Source: Paraniabella hibiscisoli (GTDB taxonomy: Bacteria > Bacteroidota > Bacteroidia > Chitinophagales > Chitinophagaceae). From it: DNA of 64,000 nt. The stretch covers positions 2,232,001-2,296,000 of the forward strand of contig NZ_JAKWBK010000001.1 of the NCBI RefSeq assembly GCF_022512515.1. Reading direction: 5' to 3'. The notes beneath the pieces are model-generated. The model saw only the letters and a list, made by a program, of their open reading frames with translations, had not been told where the DNA came from and did no database searches. The translations under genes and the position numbers were made by a program. Below, in pieces: positions 23,545-34,377 of this stretch; the first letter of the stretch is position 1; every line of letters begins with the position of its first letter.

Positions 23545-24544
23545 TGCACAATAAGCTCGCAGGGTATTTTTATAGATACAGGCGGGGCCGATTCAGTAGG
23601 ATTGTTGATAAGATTCATGAGCAGGTCAGCAGCTTTTAATCCCATTTCGTAGGAGTTCTCTTCGAGCGAAGCTTTGGGTTTGGTATCGAGGTACTTGATA
23701 AGCGGTAGATTGCCAAAACCAATGATGTCTATTTTACGAACCAGTTTCGGATGATGGATCTTTACATAATTGATCGCATCCAGGCTCACATATGTTTTAA
23801 AAACAAAAAATGCGGTGGGTGGATTTTTAACTTTCAACAGATCCCTCATCGCCCGATGCGTTTGCTCTTCAGAAAAGTCTACCTCCTGCAACAGCTCAGC
23901 GTCAAAGTCTATTTTCAGCTTTTCCAGGCCCTTTTTGTATCCTTCCAATCTTTGATGGCTGGTGCTCAGCATTTTGGGGCCCATTAAATGAGCAATACGA
24001 CGATGGCCGAGTTGATATAGATAGTCAATGGCCAATGTGCCTGCATGTATATTGTCTGCAGTGACATTATTAAAAACAGGTTGACCAAATGAGCGGGTAA
24101 GGAATACTACGGGTATGCCGTTCTGTTCCAGCTGCGTAAACAGCTCGGGTTTGTTGGTGTTTTTTGAAATAGTGATGATCACCCCATCCACCCGGTTGCT
24201 GATGAGATTTTTAATGATCTGTTCTTCCTTATCGGCATCTTCGTGCGATTGGGCAATAATTACCTGGTATTTATGCTTACCGGCTATTTCTTCCACACCG
24301 CGTATGGCCGCTACAAAAAACTGGTCTATCAGATCGGGTATAACAATGCCAATAGTAAATGACTTGTTTTGTTTAAAATGCCTCGCAGCTTCATTGGGTA
24401 CATAATTCCATTCCCTGGCCAGTTGCTGCACCCTTTCCTTCGTCAAATCACTAATATTAGCATGATTGCTCAGCGCTTTCGAAACCGTTGAAACAGACAT
24501 ATTCAGCTTTTTCGCTATGTCCTTTATAGTGATCCCTTTTTCAC
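23541..24544 (-). CDS. LacI/GalR-family transcriptional regulator
   Basis: The HTH reads ITIKDIAKKLNMSVSTVSKALSNH, followed by VPNEAARHFKQNKSFTIGIVIPD, the hinge and start of the periplasmic-binding-like effector domain. As written the frame has an internal ATG at 24500 that would remove half the HTH. Adding one base in the T run 24537-24541 (A run on the coding strand) connects to GTG 24544, giving MKKGITIKDIA, so that start is preferred. Total about 335 residues. It is convergent with the sugar operon and the likely reader of the duplicated 18-bp element; effector unknown. Confidence 0.88.
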
Positions 24545-24670
24545 AGGCAAAATATACAAACTATTTCGGTAAGTTCCCCGAATTAGTGAACAGGGCGCTC
24601 AAAGGATATTTTTGGCTACGACTTATATATTTTGTTCTTTTGCTACCTTGTTTAATCAATTCTACATATA

Positions 24671-26218
24671 ATGATACAGGTGGGCGGTACAAAACTGTCT
24701 TTGAAAGATTTCGAGGAAATTCTTCTTTATAAAAAGCCGATTGCCCTGGATAAGGCTGCTATTGAAAGAGTACAGGCATCCTTTGATTTTTTAAAGCAAT
24801 TCTCCAATCATAAACTTATTTACGGCATTAATACCGGATTTGGGCCAATGGCTCAGTACAAAGTAAGTGATGATAATATTCTTCAGTTACAGTATAATCT
24901 CATTCGCAGCCATAGCAGCGGTGGAGGGGCGGTACTAAACCCTTTATTGGGTCGCGCTGTAATGATTGCCCGGTTGAATAACCATTTGCAAGGCTATTCT
25001 GGTGTGCATTTGGAGCTAGTCGAGTTAATGACCGCCATGATCAATGCAGATCTTGTTCCCTGTATTTATGAGCATGGAGGTGTGGGTGCCAGTGGCGACC
25101 TGGTGCAGTTAGCACATTTGGCTTTGGGATTAATTGGAGAAGGCGAGGTTTGGTACCAGGGACAATTAATGCCTGCTGCACAAGGATTTGAACAAGCCGG
25201 TCTGAAACCCCTGCAGGTGCATATCAGGGAAGGTCTTTCGCTCATCAATGGTACTTCTGCAATGACGGGTGTAGGATTATTAAATATCATCCGTGCGCAC
25301 AAGCTGGTTGATTGGTCCGTTACTCTTTCGGCTATCACGAATGAGTTGATGGAAGTGTATGATGATCATTTCTCTCATGAGTTAAATATTGTAAAGCATC
25401 ATAAAGGGCAGAATCATATAGCCGCGGCATTCCGCGAGGTTTTGGCTGGTAGCCAGATGATCCGTAGCCGCTCAGAGCATTTATACAATCCGGAAAATAT
25501 TCAGCACGATGTGTTTGAAGATAAGGTACAGGAGTATTATTCCCTGCGTTGTGTAACACAGGTGTTAGGCCCTGTATATGATGCACTTATGCAGGCTGAA
25601 AATACCGTAGTAAACGAACTGAACTCGGTGAACGACAACCCGGTAGTGGATGTCGCCAACCAGAATATATTTCATGGTGGTAATTTTCATGGCGATTATG
25701 TATCCTTCGAAATGGATAAACTGAAGATCGCTATCACCAAGCTTACGATGTTAAGCGAACGCCAGCTCAACTACTTCCTCAATAGCAGGTTGAATCAAAA
25801 GTTTCCGCCATTTGTAAACCTTGGTGTACTTGGATTTAATTTTGGAATGCAGGGTATTCAGTTTACAGCCACTTCTACCACGGCTGAAAACCAAACCCTT
25901 TCATTCCCAATGTATGTGCATAGCATCCCTAACAATAATGATAACCAGGATATTGTAAGCATGGGCTTTAATGCGGCTCAGCTTACCAAAAAGGTGATCG
26001 ACAACGCTTTCGAAGTTATTGCAATACAGGCCATGACCCTTTTGCAAGCCGTAGACTACCTGGAGTGCCAGGAAAAAATGTCGCCTAAAACAAAAGCGGT
26101 ATATGATGCCCTTCGCAATATCTTTCCAAAATTTGTAGAAGATAGTCCGCTGTATAAAAGCCTGGCTAAAGTACGTACATGGCTGGAGGCCAATGCGCCA
26201 GCAACTGTGTATGGCTAG
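24671..26218 (+). CDS. tyrosine ammonia-lyase (HAL/PAL/TAL family)
   Basis: Intact, 515 residues. Deaminates an aromatic amino acid; the MIO cofactor forms from Ala140-Ser141-Gly142 in GGVGASGDLVQLAH. The selectivity region reads LQYNLIRSHSSGGG and the rest (YGINTGFGPMAQY, GGNFHGDYVS, HSIPNNNDNQDIVSMG) closely follows the Flavobacterium johnsoniae TAL as I recall it, an enzyme known to be tyrosine-specific and to serve flexirubin pigments. Histidine ammonia-lyase is less likely because no hut genes are nearby. A 126-base gap separates it from the divergent LacI gene. Confidence 0.85.
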   Translation: MIQVGGTKLSLKDFEEILLYKKPIALDKAAIERVQASFDFLKQFSNHKLIYGINTGFGPMAQYKVSDDNILQLQYNLIRSHSSGGGAVLNPLLGRAVMIARLNNHLQGYSGVHLELVELMTAMINADLVPCIYEHGGVGASGDLVQLAHLALGLIGEGEVWYQGQLMPAAQGFEQAGLKPLQVHIREGLSLINGTSAMTGVGLLNIIRAHKLVDWSVTLSAITNELMEVYDDHFSHELNIVKHHKGQNHIAAAFREVLAGSQMIRSRSEHLYNPENIQHDVFEDKVQEYYSLRCVTQVLGPVYDALMQAENTVVNELNSVNDNPVVDVANQNIFHGGNFHGDYVSFEMDKLKIAITKLTMLSERQLNYFLNSRLNQKFPPFVNLGVLGFNFGMQGIQFTATSTTAENQTLSFPMYVHSIPNNNDNQDIVSMGFNAAQLTKKVIDNAFEVIAIQAMTLLQAVDYLECQEKMSPKTKAVYDALRNIFPKFVEDSPLYKSLAKVRTWLEANAPATVYG

Positions 26219-26380
26219 GTTTTATGTAACCGGCGGCAGTGTAAGTGGCACCGGTATTGCCACGCCCGCCTGTACCATTCGGGCAGGCTCAGTTGATCGT
26301 TCGGTTATGATATCAGCAATACAGAGGGGACTAAGGCCCAGCCAACCGAAAGGTCGGGACATGCGTTTCAATAGCAGCAT

Positions 26381-26417
26381 TTACTATTAACAATTATCCA
26401 TCAACTATTAACTAAAT
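26381..26417. repeat. degenerate TTAAC/ATTAAC-type intergenic repeat
   Basis: TTACTATTAACAATTATCC then ATCAACTATTAACTAAAT: near-repeats of an ACTATTAAC word in the last bases before the reductase start. The rest of 26219-26380 holds no convincing gene. Confidence 0.4.
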
Positions 26418-27146
26418 ATGAACTGTGCTCTTGTAACCGGCGGCTCGCGTGGTATTGGTAAAGCCATTTGCATAAAATTGGCTACCATGGGTTTTTACGT
26501 TGTAATTAATTACAAAGGCAATCAGCAAAAAGCGGAGGAAACACTGGCTGAAGTAAGGGCCGCAGGTAGCGATGGCGAATTGTTGCAATTTGATGTAGCC
26601 AATCGCGAAGAAGTGCAAACAGTATTAAATGGCTGGATGGAAGCCAATACGAATAAAGTAATTGAAGTATTGGTGAATAATGCAGGTATTAAGGATGATG
26701 TACTGCTGATGTGGATGAAGGACGAACAATGGGATAATGTATTGGACACCAGCTTAGGTGGTTTCTTCAATGTAACGCGCATTATTGTTAATAGCATGCT
26801 GCGCCAGCGGTATGGCCGCATCGTAAATGTAGTGTCTCTGAGTGGTTTAAAAGGGTTAGCGGGACAAACCAATTACTCTGCAGCAAAAGGTGGTGTTATT
26901 GCTGCAACCAAGGCGCTGGCACAGGAAGCGGGTAAACGCAATGTAACAGTAAATGCGGTAGCACCCGGCTTTATCAAAACAGATATGACCGTAGATATTG
27001 ACGAGGCTCAAATGAAGCAACTTATCCCTGCCAACCGTTTTGGTACGCCTGAAGAAGTAGCCCATGCAGTAAGCTTTTTTGTAACAAAAGAAGCGGGTTA
27101 TGTTACCGGACAGGTGCTTTCTGTAAACGGCGGTTTATACACATAA
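26418..27146 (+). CDS. 3-oxoacyl-ACP reductase (FabG-type SDR)
   Basis: Intact, 242 residues, standard FabG size. The NADP site is TGGSRGIG at residues 7-14, NNAG lies near 91, and the catalytic Ser and YSAAK are near 140 and 153. The C-terminal SVNGGLYT fits FabG. It reduces beta-ketoacyl groups on ACP in fatty-acid or aryl-polyene/flexirubin chain building. Its place between TAL and a ketoacyl synthase III argues for secondary metabolism rather than being the primary fabG, but this is inference. Confidence 0.88.
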   Translation: MNCALVTGGSRGIGKAICIKLATMGFYVVINYKGNQQKAEETLAEVRAAGSDGELLQFDVANREEVQTVLNGWMEANTNKVIEVLVNNAGIKDDVLLMWMKDEQWDNVLDTSLGGFFNVTRIIVNSMLRQRYGRIVNVVSLSGLKGLAGQTNYSAAKGGVIAATKALAQEAGKRNVTVNAVAPGFIKTDMTVDIDEAQMKQLIPANRFGTPEEVAHAVSFFVTKEAGYVTGQVLSVNGGLYT

Positions 27147-27177
27147 TGAGAAGAGCGGATCACAAGTGCCGCTAAAG

Positions 27178-27212
27178 TCTAATATCTGACATCCAGTATC
27201 TAACATCCAACA
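27178..27212. repeat. degenerate TCTGACATCC / TCTAACATCC repeat
   Basis: TATCTGACATCC, GTATCTAACATCC and a shortened ATCCAACACC follow each other between two convergent genes. The word resembles the GATGTCTGA repeats at 7134-7156 in the opposite orientation. Confidence 0.45.
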
Positions 27213-27214
27213 CC

Positions 27215-28263
27215 TTACCATTTCATCAATGCACTGGCCCAGGTAAAGCCGCTGCCAAATGCAGACAAACATACCAGGTCGCCTTCTTTTACCTTACCGG
27301 CTTCCCAGGCTTCACAAAGTGCAAGCGGTACAGAGGCGGCAGTCGTATTGCCATATTTCTGGATATTGTTAAATACCTGGTCGTCACGCAAACGAAGTTG
27401 TTGTTGTATAAACTGTGCAATACGCAGGTTGGCCTGGTGGGGAATCAACAGCTTTAGATCTTCGGGTTGATAGCCATTCTGATTTAAGGCTTCATAAATC
27501 ACTTCCGGCATTTTTACCACGGCTCTTTTAAAAACAGCCTGTCCGTCCATATAGGGAAAATATCTTCCTTGTCCAGCAACTCCTGCGTTATAAATATATT
27601 GCCATACGGACTTTCGGGAACAGGAGGCCTCCATTGAGGATTATGTACACCGGCATGAAAACCGGGGTTAGGCATGCTGAGTATCTCTGCGTCAGCTCCA
27701 TCACTATGTAGATGTGTACTTAATATGCCGCGATCGGGAGTAGGAGAAGCTTGTAGTACCACGGCTCCGGCGCCATCGCCAAAAATTACAGATACATTGC
27801 GGCCCCTTGTGCTAAAGTCCAGCGCATAAGAATGAATCTCGGCGCCAATAACCAATATATTTTTATACATACCAGTTTTAATAAACTGGTCGCCGATGCT
27901 TAAAGCGTAAACAAAGCCACTGCATTGGTTGCGTACATCCAAAGCGCCAATCTCTCTCAGACCTAATAAACGCTGCACCAAAACGCCACACCCGGGGAAG
28001 AAGTAGTCTGGACTTAAAGTGGCAAAGATCAAAAAATCAATATCTTTTGCGGTAACGCCGGCACGTTCCATAGCGAGCCTGGCTGCGTTAGCACCAATAG
28101 TAGCTGTAGTTTCCTCAAAGCGGGTCGCATAGCGTCGTTCACGAATACCCGTACGCTCCTGTATCCAGGCGTCATTGGTATCCATCACCTTGGTCAGGTC
28201 GTCGTTGGTAACCACATTTTCGGGAACATATTTTCCTATTCCGGCAATAATCGTCGAGTTCAT
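27215..28263 (-). CDS. beta-ketoacyl-ACP synthase III-like enzyme (one frame break)
   Basis: About 350 residues. The catalytic triad is visible: Cys114 in RNQCSGFVYA, His in IPHQANLRI and Asn in YGNTTAAS. KASIII enzymes condense a CoA starter with malonyl-ACP. The frame breaks at TTT on the coding strand (AAA at about 27593-27595 on the plus strand); one more T gives GNIFYNAGVAGQGRYFPY. ATG at 28263 (MNSTIIAGIGKYVPENVV) is the family start. It is convergent with the reductase and may accept an aryl starter, though a primary FabH cannot be excluded. Confidence 0.88.
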
Positions 28264-28352
28264 ACTAACAAGTGTTATTGATAGCAAGATAATAAATACC
28301 TGCAATTTGTAACAGTTGTAGTGTGAAATAATTACAGTGAAGGAATGCTGTA

Positions 28353-29011
28353 TTAAAGTGCCCAGGCTTTATCTCCTTTTTTATAAGGGTACGCGCCGTC
28401 ATAACGACCCGGCGTTTCAACATAACGCAGGGCTTTGGTCATGCCTTCTTTGGAAGAAAAATAGCCCCAAAGCGTTAATTGTCGCATCATTGCAAAGTAA
28501 TGAGGTGGATAGTTTTGTTTGATATAGCTTGCGCCGAAGTTATGTTTAGCTTCCTCAGCCTTAATCCACGCCTCCTGTTGTTGGTTAAACAGGTCTTTTT
28601 CTTTTTGTAAGCTTCTGTTTCTTTATACTCTTTGGCTTGCTGATGCAAGCTGGTCAGGAATGCTTCTTTTTCGCTAACTGATAAACTGGTAAATGCTTTT
28701 TGATACTGCTCTTTACAGGCAATTTTAAATGTCACGATCCCCTTAATAAAATGGTCCTGCTCTATTTTGGTATAACAGTCTGTTACAATCTGCTTCATAA
28801 ATGCGCCCACCAGGGCTGCTTTGCCGCCGCCCGAATCGGGTGTAGTAGGGATAATTGTTTCTGCTATATCATCCAATAGGGTGAGGTCGTCGGCACTGAA
28901 TAAGCTGGCTGAGGTTGAGGTATTTTTACAGCCGGATAAAAACACTTCAGCGCCAATAATGGCTCCTCCTAATAAAACGGAAACACTTGCTAAAGCCTCT
29001 CTTCTGTTCAT
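28353..29011 (-). CDS. gluconate 2-dehydrogenase subunit 3-like Tat lipoprotein (one frame break)
   Basis: Small subunit of a periplasmic flavoprotein dehydrogenase. The start MNRREALASVSVLLGG is twin-arginine-like, and FLSGC near residue 28 is a lipobox. Such small subunits carry the Tat signal for the large partner in FAD-glucose and gluconate dehydrogenases. LTLLDDIAETIIPTT is the family core. The A run (T run 28597-28601 on the plus strand) lacks one base; restored, the frame continues KKKDLFNQQQEAWIKAEE to YKKGDKAWAL and stop at 28353. It follows the GMC gene by 55 bases. Confidence 0.85.
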
Positions 29012-29066
29012 AATTCTTAGTAGTTAGATTTTTAGACGATAGATAAAGAACATTAATTGGTAACTA

Positions 29067-30743
29067 TTACAGATTTCCCTTTTTAAGTTCAGCTACGGCG
29101 TAATCTGCGGCACGGGCGGTAAAAGCCATATAAGTTAATGATGGGTTCACGCATCCTGCCGATGTCATAAATGAGCCATCTGTTACAAACACATTAGGCG
29201 CATCCCAAACCTGGTTCCATTTGTTTAGTACAGAAGTTTTCGGATCATTGCCCATACGCGCGGTGCCCATTTCATGTATGCCTTGTCCCATCACGCCATC
29301 CTTGTCAAATCCGTACACATCCTTCACACCTGCTTTTTCGAGCATTTCCTTCCCATCTTCTACTATATCCTTACGCATCTTTTTTCATTGTCTTTTAATT
29401 CTGCATCTATCGCCAGGATATTTAAACCCCATTTATCCTTCCTGTTTTTGTCGAGCGTAACCATATTCTCGTAGTAAGGAAGTACTTCACCAAAGCCGCC
29501 CATCCACACCCCCAGTTCCCGGGTTCGCTAAGTGCTTCTTTTAATGCAACACCCACCGCTATATCGTCCGCTGCTTTCGAACCCCTGTTTCTACCGGCGC
29601 CGCCCTGGTAACCAAAGCCGCGGAGATAATCTCTCTTTTCATTGTTCAGGTTCCTGTAACGTGGTATATAAACGCCATTCGGCCTGCGGCCGTACACATA
29701 ATGATCTTCATAACCCTCAATTCTGCCTCCTGCGCCTGAGCCTAGGTGATGATCCATTAAATAATGGCCCAAAGCTCCACTGCTGCTGCCCAGGCCATCG
29801 GGCCATACATCTGTAGCAGAGTTAAGCAACAGCCAGGTACTATTAAGGGTGGAAGCATTTACAAAAACTATTTTAGAGCGGTAGGTATAAGTTTGATTGG
29901 TTTCTGCATCCAGCACTTCTACACCCGTTGCCTTTTTTTGATCCTTGTCGTATAGTATTTGTGTAACTATACTCATGGGGCGAAGGGTGAGATTACCTGT
30001 TTTAACAGCTGCCGGCAGGGTTGATGACTGGGTGCTGAAATAACCACCAAATGGACAGCCAAATTCGCATTTATTGCGGTATTGACAAGGTGTTCGTCCG
30101 GGCACCGGGGCAGTTAGGTGTGCACATCGGCCAATAATCATACGGCGTTGATCGTTATATTCTTTTTAATGCGGGCCGCAATATCTTTTTCAACGATGTT
30201 CATCTCCATAGGAGGTAAAAACTGTCCGTCGGGTAACTGCGGGAGGTTTTCTGTACTTCCGCTTACACCAATGAATTTTTCTACTTTATCATACCAGGGC
30301 ACAATTTCCTTATAACGCAGGGGCCAGTCGATCTCTATTCCATCTTTTGCGTTGGCTTCAAAATCAATATCGCTCCACCGGTAGGTTTGCTTCCCCCATA
30401 ACAAAGAACGACCACCCACCTGGTAGCCACGAAACCAGTTGAATTGTTTGATTTCTGTATAAGGTGTTTCGGCATCATTGGCCCACCAGTCCAGGTTCTT
30501 CTCATTAGGCCCAAACCCTCTGATGCGATTTACATAAAGCTCTTTCTGGGCTAAGGTAAGATTGCCATGATGAGGGAATTCCCAGGGACCTTTTGCAGTA
30601 TTTACATAGTCTTTGATGTGTTCTACATTCTTGCCCCGCTCCAGCATCAAAACTTTTAATCCTTTTTCGCAGAGTTCTTTAGCAGCCCATCCTCCGCTAA
30701 TGCCTGAACCAACAACAATGGCATCGAAATACTGTTCTTTCAT
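29067..30743 (-). CDS. GMC-family FAD oxidoreductase, large subunit (three frame breaks)
   Basis: About 560 residues. The FAD site is AIVVGSGISGGWAAKEL at the start; the C-terminal half has GIHEMGTARMG and NPSLTYMAFTARAAD, the GMC_oxred_C marks. No export signal of its own. A CQYRNKCEFGCP motif (C-x5-C-x3-C-P) matches the spacing of the 3Fe-4S ligand loop in FAD-glucose dehydrogenases, suggesting electron transfer to a cytochrome. Breaks are near 30147 (restored N.RRMIIGRCAH), GGGGG at 29511-29515 (restored GNWGVWMGGFGEV) and the A run near 29379-29384. ATG 30743 is preferred over the upstream TTG. Likely substrates are sugars or glycosides. Confidence 0.85.
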
Positions 30744-30946
30744 AAAATTCAATCGTTTTAATTATTATAGCACTCAATGGTACGAACAGCTTTGGTCGTA
30801 TTCAGTAAATAAAGGCAAGTTCCCTTGAGTAAAGCGAAAATATAAATTTTCTACGAATTGAAACCGATTTCATTTTTAAGTAGCAAAACCTAAAAACCCG
30901 GATAAACGTATCCACGTTAATATTTGGGTATATGTCGTTTCTTAGA

Positions 30947-32843
30947 CTATTTCACACGTTTCTGTAGATCATCTACTTTCAGGTTCATCATACGTCCCAC
31001 TTTTTCTTTATTGCGGTAGGTGATGATGCGGAGCTGCGATGCACCTTTTGGAATGATCAGCGGTTCTTTGTAAGCCGGGTAAAAATTATCGGGAGGTGAA
31101 TTGTCAAAGCTATAATGCATGGTTAAGCCGCTGATCTCTGGTGTGAGCTCAACTGCGTACTTGGCATTAGCCAGTTTTTTAACTGTTACAGCCGGATCAT
31201 ACATTGCGGGAGAATAGTTGGTTTCCGCATATTGTAGTCTTTTAAAATGATCTTCGGTTTTAGCTACAAAGCCATCCCAGTTCTTTTTTCTTCAGAAGAC
31301 CATAATGACTCTGCAATGGCAAACCCACGCGGCCAGGTCATATATTCCGCATAGCGCATGGTATATACCTGTTCGGTCCATAAATTGGCTTGTCCTCCCA
31401 AAATATATTTCGCATTTGCCCCCTTAGGCAGTGGATTAAACTTATAAGACTGGTTTAAAAGTAGCTTCGCATACACGGGAGATTCTACGGATACATCGCC
31501 CTGCATATAATCGATATATGCAAAAGTGGTTGGGCTCATTACTACATAATGGCCTTTTTGAGACGCTTCTATGCCAGCCTTTTCTCCGCGCCAGCTCATA
31601 ATAGCGGTAGAGGGTGATACACCTCCTTCCAGCACCTCATCCCATCCCATCATTTTCTTGCCCTTTGCTTTTACAATAGTTTCAACCCTTTTTTCGAAAT
31701 ATGCCTGTACTTGTGGAATGGTCTTTAATCCTTCCCGCTTCATCAAGGCCTGTACCTGTGCATTCTTTTCCCAGAAATTATGCGGAGCTTCATCGCCACC
31801 CAGGTGTATATATTCAAAAGGAAAAAGTTGAGCTACTTCGGTAAGCACTTTATCCATAAAACCGTATATTTTTTCATTAGCCGGGCAAAGCGTATTATCT
31901 AAAAGCGCAATAGGAGGGGCGCCGTGCGACCAATCCATAATGGGTTGACCATAACGGGGCTGGTATTTATCCGCTCCGGGTGTGCAGGATAACTCGGGAT
32001 AAGCGGCAACAGCAGCAAGGCTATGACCGGGAACATCAATTTCTGGAATAATATTTACGAAACGCTCACTGGCATATTGCACGAGTTCTTTAATGTCTTC
32101 ATGCGTGTAAAAGCCGCCGTAGGTTTTAGGCTCGTTAGGTTCAGGCGCTCCAAAGCTGTTAAAGGTACCTGTTCTGTCGATCCTCCAGGCGCCCACTTCG
32201 GTAAGTTTGGGCAGGCTTTTAATTTCCAAACGCCAGCCTTCGTCATCGGTTAAGTGAAAATGAAGCATGTTGTATTTGTACCGAACCATGGCGTCAATAT
32301 ATTGCTTTACTTCATCTACTGTAAAAAATGCCGCGATACATCCAGCATCAAACCCCGCCAGTTGAGTTTAGGCTGATCTTTGATCTCTACTACAGGTATT
32401 TCCCATTTAACGTTCTCAACGGGTTGTTTACTTTCAATAGCGGGTGGTAGCAATTGCAATAGGCTTTGAACACCATAAAATAGTCCCGCTGGTTTATTGG
32501 CTTTTATTAAAATTTTGGTTGAGTTAACAGATAAGGTGTATCCTTCACCACCTAACTGATTCCCCGGTACAAGCTCTAATAATATATTGGCCTGTTTAAT
32601 ATCTGTAGTGGTTGATGCAGTATAACCGGTAGCCGTAGACAATTTTTGCTGCAGGAATTGTATTGTTGGTGATAGTTCTTTAGAAGCGGGTGCTGATATC
32701 CTGATCTCCTTGGGTAGCTCAAAGCTTCCCGACCCCTTAATAAGAGATGCAGGTTCGGGGATGACTTTTACAGATTGTTGAGCGTGGACCGTTAGATACG
32801 AAGCAAATAAGAGGAGGATAATAATAGAAAAAAGTTTTGTCAT
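30947..32843 (-). CDS. GH20 beta-N-acetylhexosaminidase (two frame breaks)
   Basis: Signal peptide SIIILLLFASYLTVHAQ; then a GH20b domain (VKVIPEPASLIKGSGSF), the barrel (YNMLHFHLTDDEGWRLEI) and catalytic Asp-Glu in HLGGDEAPH near residue 348. It cleaves terminal GlcNAc/GalNAc in the periplasm or at the surface. A C-terminal segment (MHYSFDNSPPDNF) resembles the chitobiase-type C-terminal domain. About 633 residues. Breaks are at the A run 32321-32326 (restored SRHFFTVDEVKQYIDAM) and the T run 31283-31288 (restored EEKKNWDGFVAKTEDHF). It may act on chitin- or host-glycan-derived sugars. Confidence 0.92.
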
Positions 32844-33025
32844 ACAGAATTTTTTACGAGCGATAGCAATAAAATTGAAGATACGGAAACTGTACAAATG
32901 AGAAGATGCTAATGGGCTTGTGTGTATTTTTAATACAAAAAATTACAATGGTTATATAATTAGCATGTTAAGGGTGACTATCTTGCACCAATTTATTAAG
33001 AATTACAAAGAATTTTTTCTGCTTT

Positions 33026-33807
33026 ATGATGATTCAATTTATAATACTGCTAATAGGCATCATCCTTTTTGTATACCTGGCGTTCTCTGCTCTTAAAAAA
33101 AGAATAAACCTTTAGTAGTGCCATTACCTGCAAAGTATAAAGATCTATTACAGCAGCATGTGGCTTTTTATCAAAAGCTGGACGAAGAACAAAAAGAAGC
33201 ATTTGATACAAGAGTTCAACATTTCCTGGCAACTACAACTATTACCGGGGCGGGCACGGAGGTTGAAGACCTTGACCGGGTGCTTATTGGCGCCAGCGCC
33301 ATCATCCCCATATTTGGCTTTCCCGATTGGGAGTATGTGAATTTAGAGGAAGTACTATTGTACCCGGAAACTTTTAGTCAATCTTTTGAGCAGCAGGGTA
33401 GCGGAAGAAATATATTAGGGATGGTAGGCACGGGTGTAATGAATAACACCATGATCCTTTCTAAACACGCGTTACGTGAAGGGTTTAGCAATAAAACCGA
33501 TAAGAGCAATACGGCTATTCACGAATTTGTGCACCTGATAGATAAAACAGATGGAGCGACAGATGGTATACCCGAGTTGCTGTTAAAACACCAGTATGTA
33601 ATGCCTTGGCTCAACCTGATGCATAAAAACATAAAAGAGATACAGGCCGATAAATCTGATATTAATCCCTACGCAACCACTAACCAGCAAGAGTTTTTTG
33701 CTGTTGCGGCCGAGTACTTTTTTGAACGACCACAATTAATGAAAGAGAAGCATCCGGAGCTGTATGGTATGTTAGAAAAAATGTTTCATTCGGCAGTTCA
33801 TCCTTAG
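33026..33807 (+). CDS. MtfA/M90-type zinc metallopeptidase with N-terminal TM segment (one frame break)
   Basis: About 261 residues. ATG 33026 opens a membrane segment (MMIQFIILLIGIILFVYLAFSAL); one A missing in the run at 33097-33103 breaks the frame before NKPLVVPLPAKYK. HEFVH near residue 165 is the zinc motif; the distal EFFAVAAEYFFERP is typical of MtfA, which in Enterobacteria responds to Mlc/glucose control. A second in-frame ATG at 33029 is possible. Substrate in Bacteroidota unknown. Confidence 0.85.
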
Positions 33808-33832
33808 TTGTCAATCTGGCAGTAGTAGTTAT

Positions 33833-34359
33833 CTACCAGCTTACCCGTCTTAAAAGAAGCGTACGATGGTTGTCTAAAAAAGCCACATAATAGCTTTTGC
33901 CAATTTCTTCCGCCGAAATAAAGGCTCTGGCGATTTTATACTTCGTTGTAGTAAGTGCCGCTTGGGTTTCTGGTGAAAGCCTGTTGTCCCTGTTCGATTC
34001 GGTAAATCCTATGGCCGGCAGGTGGTTCATGAGCCGGTTGTATATTTCCTGGCTCGTCTGCACAACAAAGACGGAAGTATAATCTCCAAATTGATCGGGG
34101 AAGCTCGCCGATTTATAAAGAAACCTGGCTTCTTCAGGGAACGGCAATCGGGTTATCTCCTTATAATCAGTTTTATAAAATGACTCATGGGGAAAATCGC
34201 TGTCCATACCATATAGGTAAATCCTAATAGCGGAATCAACGTGGCATATTTAAGCAGGCTATCGTGGTACTTGTTCTTAACATATCTGTATGCCAGGTAA
34301 GTAAACACGACAGGCGCAACCAGAAGCAAGAGCAGGATTAATAAAAATAAGGCACCCAT
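33833..34359 (-). CDS. membrane-anchored protein of unknown function (one frame break)
   Basis: About 176 residues. One or two N-terminal TM segments (LFLLILLLLLVAPVVFTYLAY and YATLIPLLGFTYMVWTAIF) are followed by a soluble domain (PHESFYKTDYKEITRLPFPEEA, SASFPDQFGDYTSVFVV). I recognise the layout from many uncharacterised Bacteroidota proteins but no named function. The frame breaks at a TTTT on the coding strand near 34191-34194. It lies 18 bases downstream of another small membrane-protein gene on the same strand. Confidence 0.65.
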
Positions 34360-34377
34360 ACAATGACAACTCCAATG

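Noticed and set aside
26193..26390. Open frame of 65 codons between the lyase and reductase genes
   Set aside because: It overlaps the lyase end, has odd composition and no recognisable motif; treated as chance.
26497..26512. ACGTTGTAATTA resembling the 18-bp operator
   Set aside because: It lies inside the reductase coding region (VVINY codons) and lacks the left half of the element.
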